Source: Rhyzopertha dominica (Eukaryota; Arthropoda; Insecta; Coleoptera; Bostrichidae). From it: a stretch of 64,000 nt of DNA. The stretch spans positions 42,154,942 to 42,218,941 of the forward strand of contig QCXZ01000001.1 in NCBI GenBank assembly GCA_025024175.1. Reading direction: 5' to 3'. The stretch's first letter is position 1, and the number at the start of each line of letters is the position of its first letter. This document shows, piece by piece, positions 57,763-64,000 of this stretch. Both the position numbers and the translations under genes were made by a program. The notes beneath the pieces were generated by a model. It had not been told where the DNA came from. It worked only from the letters and a program-made list of their open reading frames with translations, and made no database searches.

Positions 57763-60700
57763 CTATAAAGATCTATCTTTTTTTGGAGTACTTGTACCAT
57801 ATGACGATCCCTTGCTGATTTCAGACTCTCCTATGGTTCTGTTCAATAAGATGTAAACTGAAACAATTGTAATCATGTACTTATTATAAAAATAACTAAC
57901 TTAGTGATGGGAATATTCGAGATAGATTAATTGATTATTAAAACAAACAGAGATGATCAATTATAGCTCTTGGAAATTAGTATTAATGCGAGCAACTGTG
58001 AATCTAACCGTGCCAAATTCTAATGTTCTGACAAATCACCATTTGAATATTTGTGGGTGCTAATACTAATACAACCAACAAAAATGTTGGGTTGACTTAA
58101 TAAGTGACACTGCTTGGTCCCTGAAAAGAGTGTCAACTACCCTGTGACATTGCCAAGAATATATAGTGTGTAGTAAGTTTAGTAGATATTAAAGCCATCA
58201 ATTGTTGAAAACGTTTTATTACTAATTATTAGGATTTATTTAGTGATAAATTATTTTACTGATTATTATTATTTATTATTAAAATAAATAAAATGCAATA
58301 ATTCAAAAATTAATTAACAACAATACAACATATATTGTATTAAAGCATACTATTAAGTTTGTATCTTCATGCCGATGATTCACAGATTTATTACAGTTTC
58401 TACTCAACTAATTCGAATAGCGCTAACAAAATTATTAATGATGATTTAGACAGGCTTGTTGAGAATTCGCTCAAATACAACATGATCAATTCCGTTAATT
58501 ACAATGTTTTCGATTTTAGGTAAAAATACAGAGTATGTTTGCAATATCAGTATTCAGGTTGGCAGTCAAATTTGGTCTTGCACAAAGGAGTCAAGAAATC
58601 TTTGACTTTTACTGGATGCGAATTTACGATTCAAAGGTCACATTAAATATTGTTACCAAAACGCTTACATGAATCTTAAAATGTTATATCTGCATCGTAA
58701 AGTGTTGCCTGAAACCATTAAGATTATGTTAATGGATAAGCTAAGTCTTTTTAACTATCTAGATGTAGTGTATGTCCCTTGTTTAGACAAATTAATGCTG
58801 CATTCAGTGAATAAATAAAAAACCCCGTGGTTATTGTAGATAACATGTTGTTTTCCGGGCTGCTTTCCACGTTGCTTGTTCGGTCTTGACATTTCAACAC
58901 TCAGGTTGGTGTCTTCCACAGAATTGGCTCTGCAACTGTTTCAGAGCTACTTCGGTGGTTATAGAATTTAGAAGTTAAAGGACAATCCAAAGGGTGAAAC
59001 CATGAACCCAATAGTGTTCAAAACTCAACAGGCAGCATTAAGCATTAATGGAACATTATATATTAAGTTGCTAACTAAATTACATTTATAATACTCTGTA
59101 AAACTGTCTCCTAAAAGATAAATAGAATTTACTTCTTCATAGACTAATTCGATCAAGTTAATATGTGGTAGAATCTCACTGCATTCTATTGCTTTATAAG
59201 ATGGAGTAGATAACATAGTATGGATATACTTACATATACTGATGATGCCTGCACCCATGGAAAAATACAGCAATTCCCCACTGAATAAAAGTTTTATGAG
59301 GTAATATATCATTGGACATAGAGTAACTATTGACCAGACACACATATTCATTAATGAATATGCTCTCTTGCTCAGTTCGAATGGTTCAAGCCTTTTAACA
59401 CCGGATGTAGCAAAAAAATCTCCAGTTTTAACAAAGCTTTCGTGCAACTTATCCTGTAACACAACATAATAGAGACTTGTGAAACCCATCCACAAACATG
59501 AAACAATATGACCTTCCAATAAGTTTAAAACAAATTTTTTCCAATAAATACATACATATATTTTACCATTATGTGAAGAATGTGAAAAAATAAATTAACA
59601 TACAGTGTTAATTTTAATTAATTCATTTCCAGTGTTAAATGTCTATGCAGTATTTTGTAGGATGATAGTACAGGTATTCTAAGCAAAAAAGTTCATATGA
59701 AGATACGTCACTTGTTTCTTATTCTTTTCCATGTAGGGACAAAAGAGCAAGCAACTAATTAACAACATGATGAACATTCAAGTGATGTTCAGAACCAATC
59801 ACTGTGGCCATCATCTGAATCTAAAAACTAACAACTAATGGTGTACATTAGTGGGGTATCTTTCTTAAATCATATATGCTCCTAGCTATTAGCTATTGTT
59901 TGTTAAATGTTATTGGCCATTAGCCAATTTTAATATTTCGAAATCGGCACAACTCAAACAAGGTACACATACAAACAAAAAAGGGATACATAACTAACTG
60001 CTGACAGTAAGCGTGCTACAAGCACTGGGTTAGTTGTATGACGTTATTGTTTCGAACCGCTACAAATGGAAATCGAGCAGAATGTTGGCACAACTAACTG
60101 GACGACATACCGCAACCAAAGGAAAAGCCTCTTAAGCATTCATTCACTAACAACAGCTACCAAAGAACCGTCTGTGGTCTACACGCAACATGTTCATACT
60201 TTTTCGGTTTGCAGAGCAATAAATCTCATTTATAGTACTTCAAAATCACTACTACTACACATGAAGTAATTGAACTTACCTTGTCCTGGAACATTTCTCT
60301 TAAAAATAAATCTTGTGCATCTTCACCTGAGGGAACACTTTCCATATTTATTCGCTTCATGTACATGTGGGCAACAACAGGTTTCCCAAATAACATGTTT
60401 CTTATGGTGGGTTTCACAGGGTCGTCCTTCTTAAATACTAGCTCAATATCATATATTGCAGGCACCTTTCCTTGCATAGGTGGCAAACTGGCTATGAAAC
60501 CTTTGGTTCTCGGTTGCAGATGGTAATTTAGTTCTTTTAAATTCTTTTCACGTGCAAAATCCTGAGATATTTTGTGCTTTTCTGGTGTATATCTTGTGCC
60601 TTCAGGAAATAGAAGCAGCTGAAGAAACAGAATGTGCAATTTTTAGTATTATGGATAGCAAATTCACATCATAATTTACCCATATAGGATCTGGGTGATC

Positions 60701-60841
60701 TGCCAACTCGCTAATTTGTTTGTTTATGATGTCCTTGTCTTTTTCAAAAGATCTTTCTAAGAACACAAACTCAGAAAACTTCCATGTCCAACCAAGGATT
60801 GGTAGATACTGTATAGACTTCTTTGCATATGCCTTGCAATT
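57763..60841 (-). CDS. 1-acyl-glycerol-3-phosphate acyltransferase, AGPAT3/4 type (5' exons missing)
   Basis: AGPATs acylate lysophosphatidic acid to phosphatidic acid at the endoplasmic reticulum. Visible exons are 60841-60680 (NCKAYAKKSIQYLPILGW, FVFLERSFEKD), 60618-60280 (LLLFPEGTRYTPEKHKI to EMFQDK), 59453-59234 (DKLHESFVKTGDFFATSG, then MCVWSIVTLCPMIYYLI) and 57857-57763 (YILLNRTIGESEISKGSSYG to KKDRSL, TAG). They join in frame, giving 271 residues. Acyltransferase blocks II to IV are present (FLERS, FPEGTR, VPAIYD); the NH-YE-DW block I must lie in the missing upstream exons, about 100 residues. The 59234 donor (AGTATAT|GTAAGT) was chosen because it alone links to the conserved ISKGSSYG tail; reading through gives a different 38-residue end. 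Confidence 0.95.
58330..58815 (+). pseudogene. LINE ORF2 fragment in the AGPAT last intron
   Basis: The plus-strand frames read LHADDSQIYYSFYSTNSN (RT motif C), NKIINDDLDRLVENSLKYNM, then after frameshifts LDANLRFKGHIKYC and LKMLYLHRKVLPETIKIML. This is the thumb region of a LINE RT. It is a short dead fragment antisense to the AGPAT gene. Confidence 0.78.
59990..60085. repeat. Single end of the 879-bp MITE family
   Basis: GAACCGCTACAAATGGAAATCG near 60055-60076 is the complement of the left tip of the element at 29963 (CGATTTCCATTTGTAGCGGTT), with AACTAACCCAGTG-type sequence further in. Only one end is recognised. Confidence 0.5.
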
Positions 60842-61879
60842 CTAAAATCAAAATGCAAAATGAAATGTTTACCTTAAATTATGCTCCATTTGTATATTCA
60901 CAGTACTTTATCTTAGAAGCGATTACTTATAAGTAAAAGCCTAAATGTTTTAAAAATAATTTACTAAGTACTGTGGCAGTTAATCCAGTAATTTACAGGT
61001 TAGACTAGACAAAAAAATAATGCTATTACTGATTAAATATCTTCCTTCAATATTATATCAGTAATGCTATTAATAATTAACTGTATTTGTTCTATTAATC
61101 CTAGAGTTAATGCAATGTAATTCAATGTAACGTCACCCATAACTATTACTCAGTCTGGAGTAATATTTTAGAACTGCTTGCTATCTAATAACTTTGTTGA
61201 TTATTTTACTTGTGAATTAATACTGTCTTCCTATTTTCCGTGCAACAGTATATGTTATTTTACATTGCAATTTCATTTTACAGGGTTTTGCAAAAAGGTC
61301 GGTTAAGTGACAATATCTCTGTATTGCTTCATTAGAAGTTTCAAAAAACATTCTTAAAAGAAATCTGGAATGTAAAATAATTTCAAGCATCTAACTCTGC
61401 CACCAGAGAACACTTTAACCAATCTTATTAATAAAATTCAGTTTTATAGCATATAATTTCAAGTAAGTATGTAAATAATTAATTGCTGTAGTACTCAGAT
61501 AATCAAAATCACATCACACATAATTAAAAATGTATTGCAAAAATCATTGTTTTACCTCAAAGCTATTCAGCGAGATGGAAGGAATATCAGATATTTCAAA
61601 TTTTTAAAATAGAAAGACACATGTTTATTAATACTTATGATTATGAGAAAGCCTCTCATATAAGCTTCAAAACAACAAAAAACAGCTGAGTTATCTTTAA
61701 AAATGTAATAAATTTGTAACAACTCATGTGGGTAACTGTATTCATTACCATTATAATTACTAATAAGTCTATAAGTACCTAAAGAAGACTTAATAACAAC
61801 TATACTACTACATATTTCGAATACACCAAGGAAACAAAACTTCTTACACTACCATTTTTGACGTTTGCAGTTTAGTGCA

Positions 61880-62390
61880 TATTTTGGATTTAGTTTAGCT
61901 TAAGATGAAGTTTCCCAGTGCTGAATTTACTACATGTTTGCAATGTTTTTATTGTTTTAAAAGAACATGCTATTGCTTATTCTGATATGAAATCATTTGA
62001 GGTGGAAAATTAAGCTATTTGCAAAATGTCTTCAACAACCTGGCTGTGTGTATTCAAATTCTGCTCCTGTAAGAAGACAACCGGCAAAAGATGAGAAAAA
62101 TATTATAAAAGCACTTGCTTATGTAGAGACAAATCCTAGCTAAGTATGAGGCAAATTGTAATGCAGGTTCAATTAACTAAACACTGTTTAACTCCATTTA
62201 ATTGACAACAAGTTAATCTAAATCACATTTCTTACATCAAACACTTTGAGGCTTGGAGTATGACTCTAGGTTAAATATTTCATCTGCTGTGGAGGGATGA
62301 AGCTATATTTGGTAATACGGGCGAAGTTAACTTCACAATTGATATTATTAGACTGTGGAGAATCTGTGACGCAAAAAAAATTATAACAAT
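61880..62390 (+). pseudogene. Mariner-like (DUF4817-family) transposase remnant
   Basis: Frames read NSAPVRRQPAKDEKNIIKAL and AYVETNPS (second helix-turn-helix region) at about 62050-62140, and LWRDEAIFGNTGEVNFTIDI with IRLWRI at about 62295-62370, matching the first catalytic Asp block (DEA-F---G-VN--N---W). Stops and shifts interrupt it. It lies upstream of the first visible AGPAT exon, probably inside an AGPAT intron. Confidence 0.65.
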
Positions 62391-64000
62391 TAAATACTTG
62401 TATTAAAACTAAAACAAGCCAATAAATCCCCTACCGGAGTATGATACACGGGGTAGATGCCAGCTAACCCAATGGAGATGGGCTGGGTTAAAAACAAAGA
62501 CTTGCCTGAGCGCCACTTGGTTTAACTACCCCCTTGCGTAGCGGAATAAACCAAGAAATTCCAGGTAGGTATAAAAACGATTTGTAATGACTGATAAAAG
62601 CACTAGTAATATATAAATAAATTTAATATCTCCCGTGGATGAAAGTATAATTACAGGTAAGTATGCAACTAAATATTATAGGGCTATATTCACAAAAAAT
62701 TACTAATCCGTAGCGCAAATCGATGACTAAAAGTTCATCTAAATAATCAACAAAAAAAAACGCATCAAAAAAAATCTACGTCGATTTGATCGCTCGGATA
62801 AATAACTATTCAATTACTGAGTCAATACTTTTCTGACAAAACCAAAAAGAAACAAACAAAATGTTCAATTTCTTCACCGTACGTGTACACGTTCAGTTTA
62901 CAAATAAACGTTTCCTACAATTACTTAATAAATCAAACAATTACCAATAGTTACGCGTTTCGATAAATCCAGATGAATTATATCTGATTTAATTAAATGC
63001 AAGCGTCTATAAATATGCTGTTTTCGCGACTAGTCAATAAAAAAACTGTACAACACATTTGTCATGCAACTTATCTGGTTTTCCTATAAATGCTTTACGA
63101 ATTTTAGGGCGAATTGTGGCTCTCTAGACGGCTTCGGGATGGGCAGCGATGACAATCGTACGGGCTGTTAATACGGTGACCCAATCCTTCAGGATGTCCC
63201 ACAGATCCGACGGTCAAACGGGAACAGGAGCGCACCTCCCTGACAAGGGCACGTAGATGATAGACACCGCGATACAAAAGCGATTTACGCCGGGATTAAA
63301 AACCCTAAAATAGGATAAGACAATGCGTATTGGCCCTAGACACAGCAATGACAGAAAAATATTAAATAGTTACCTCTTCTGTCGAGGGTTTTGATTGGAA
63401 TCCGTTATTCTGCTCTGATTTCCGCGTGGAACGTGGTTTGTGAATTTGAATCCTGTCGAACGACAGATCGAAGATCCAGTACCTTAATCTCACAACAACC
63501 AACTGGACACTTCCTTGAGCGAATAGGGCAGTACCTCCCTCAATCATAAGGAATCTTAATGAAGATTTTACACTTGCCCTATCGCTATTCACGCTAAACC
63601 ACAAGCTGTTTTCAATTCTAATTCAAAGCATTTTTCTCGGCGAATCCCTGGCTTATCAGCGCGCAAAAAAGAACCGGTCGAATACAGAAAAAGCCCATGT
63701 CCACAAAACATACACCAAGAGCCATCTTTCTCGCGACGAAGAATACACACAAATAATGAAACAGTTATCTTTAACTAGAAATTTTATAAATTGGTATCTG
63801 GAAATATTAAGAGCTTTTTTTATAAACGGTGTCAATGAGCTATAGCTTCGAACGTGGATTTTGAACCGTTACAAATCCTCACAGGTTGCATCAAGTTGTC
63901 ACAAAAATTGATGAAAAGTAGTGTCTGGTATGGCACTGAACAAAATAAAATAACGACTAATGATTTCCTATTTGGAAAGTCTTGTATAAATTTTTTAAGA
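62391..64000. other. Unassigned sequence with a GC-richer patch
   Basis: Around 62430-62570 there are short inverted segments (CTAACCCA/TGGGTTA, GGTTTA/TAAACC). Around 63110-63300 the sequence becomes GC-richer. The 80-codon minus-strand frame at 63604-63362 resembles nothing I know. This may include the AGPAT 5' intron or an unrecognised repeat. Confidence 0.3.

Noticed and set aside
63362..63604. 80-codon minus-strand open frame in a GC-richer patch
   Set aside because: No recognisable domain, and it does not match the missing AGPAT N-terminal block (NH-YE-DW).
1..64000. CRISPR arrays, bacterial operons, tRNA genes
   Set aside because: No regularly spaced short repeats, no prokaryotic gene structure, and no cloverleaf with an intact B box was seen.

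Overview
The window is AT-rich, intron-containing nuclear DNA of an insect draft assembly; scattered Ns mark gaps or ambiguous calls. The protein genes are standard metazoan single-copy genes and the repeats are typical insect transposons (BEL/Pao, jockey/CR1-like LINEs, Penelope-like, Tc1/mariner, hAT, piggyBac, PIF/Harbinger, Helitron). I cannot name the species or order from sequence alone.

Seven or eight host genes can be rebuilt exon by exon. RpL13A lies on the minus strand (13012-25708, 5 coding exons, 204 aa). A plus-strand pair, Pcc1/LAGE3 of the KEOPS complex (27474-27907) and PIG-P (27909-28382), has one base between the stop of the first and the start of the second, so it is probably dicistronic. 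TAF10 (minus, 28485-31339) converges on PIG-P. MEAF6/Eaf6 (plus, 35425-40190) is followed by OSTM1 (minus, 43473-48676) and DGCR6 (plus, 49280-53212), which are head to head. The last five coding exons of an AGPAT3/4-type acyltransferase (minus, 57763-60841) follow, with its 5' exons not found in the window. Reading frames close across every junction proposed for these genes.

Much of the rest is transposon sequence, often nested. At 1-1701 is the 3' part of a BEL/Pao element. At 4890-12660 a LINE is interrupted by a DD34E Tc1-like element (6172-10562), itself interrupted by a hAT element (6942-9707); target-site duplications make the order of insertion readable. RpL13A introns hold a mariner-like element with about 800-bp inverted repeats (13531-17379) that contains a hAT MITE, plus a pogo/Tigger MITE, a 5S rRNA pseudogene, another hAT MITE, a Helitron and a foldback repeat. 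Two copies of a 1-kb MITE flank the Pcc1/PIG-P/TAF10 cluster; the second sits inside a satellite-like tandem repeat. A MEAF6 intron carries a 1-kb palindrome inserted in a LINE. A stacked Tc1/Harbinger composite separates MEAF6 from OSTM1.

No wholly new biological system was recognised. The most interesting items are the one-base Pcc1/PIG-P dicistron, the dated nests of transposons, the long palindromic elements in introns of housekeeping genes, and a few unexplained hairpins and orphan ORFs.
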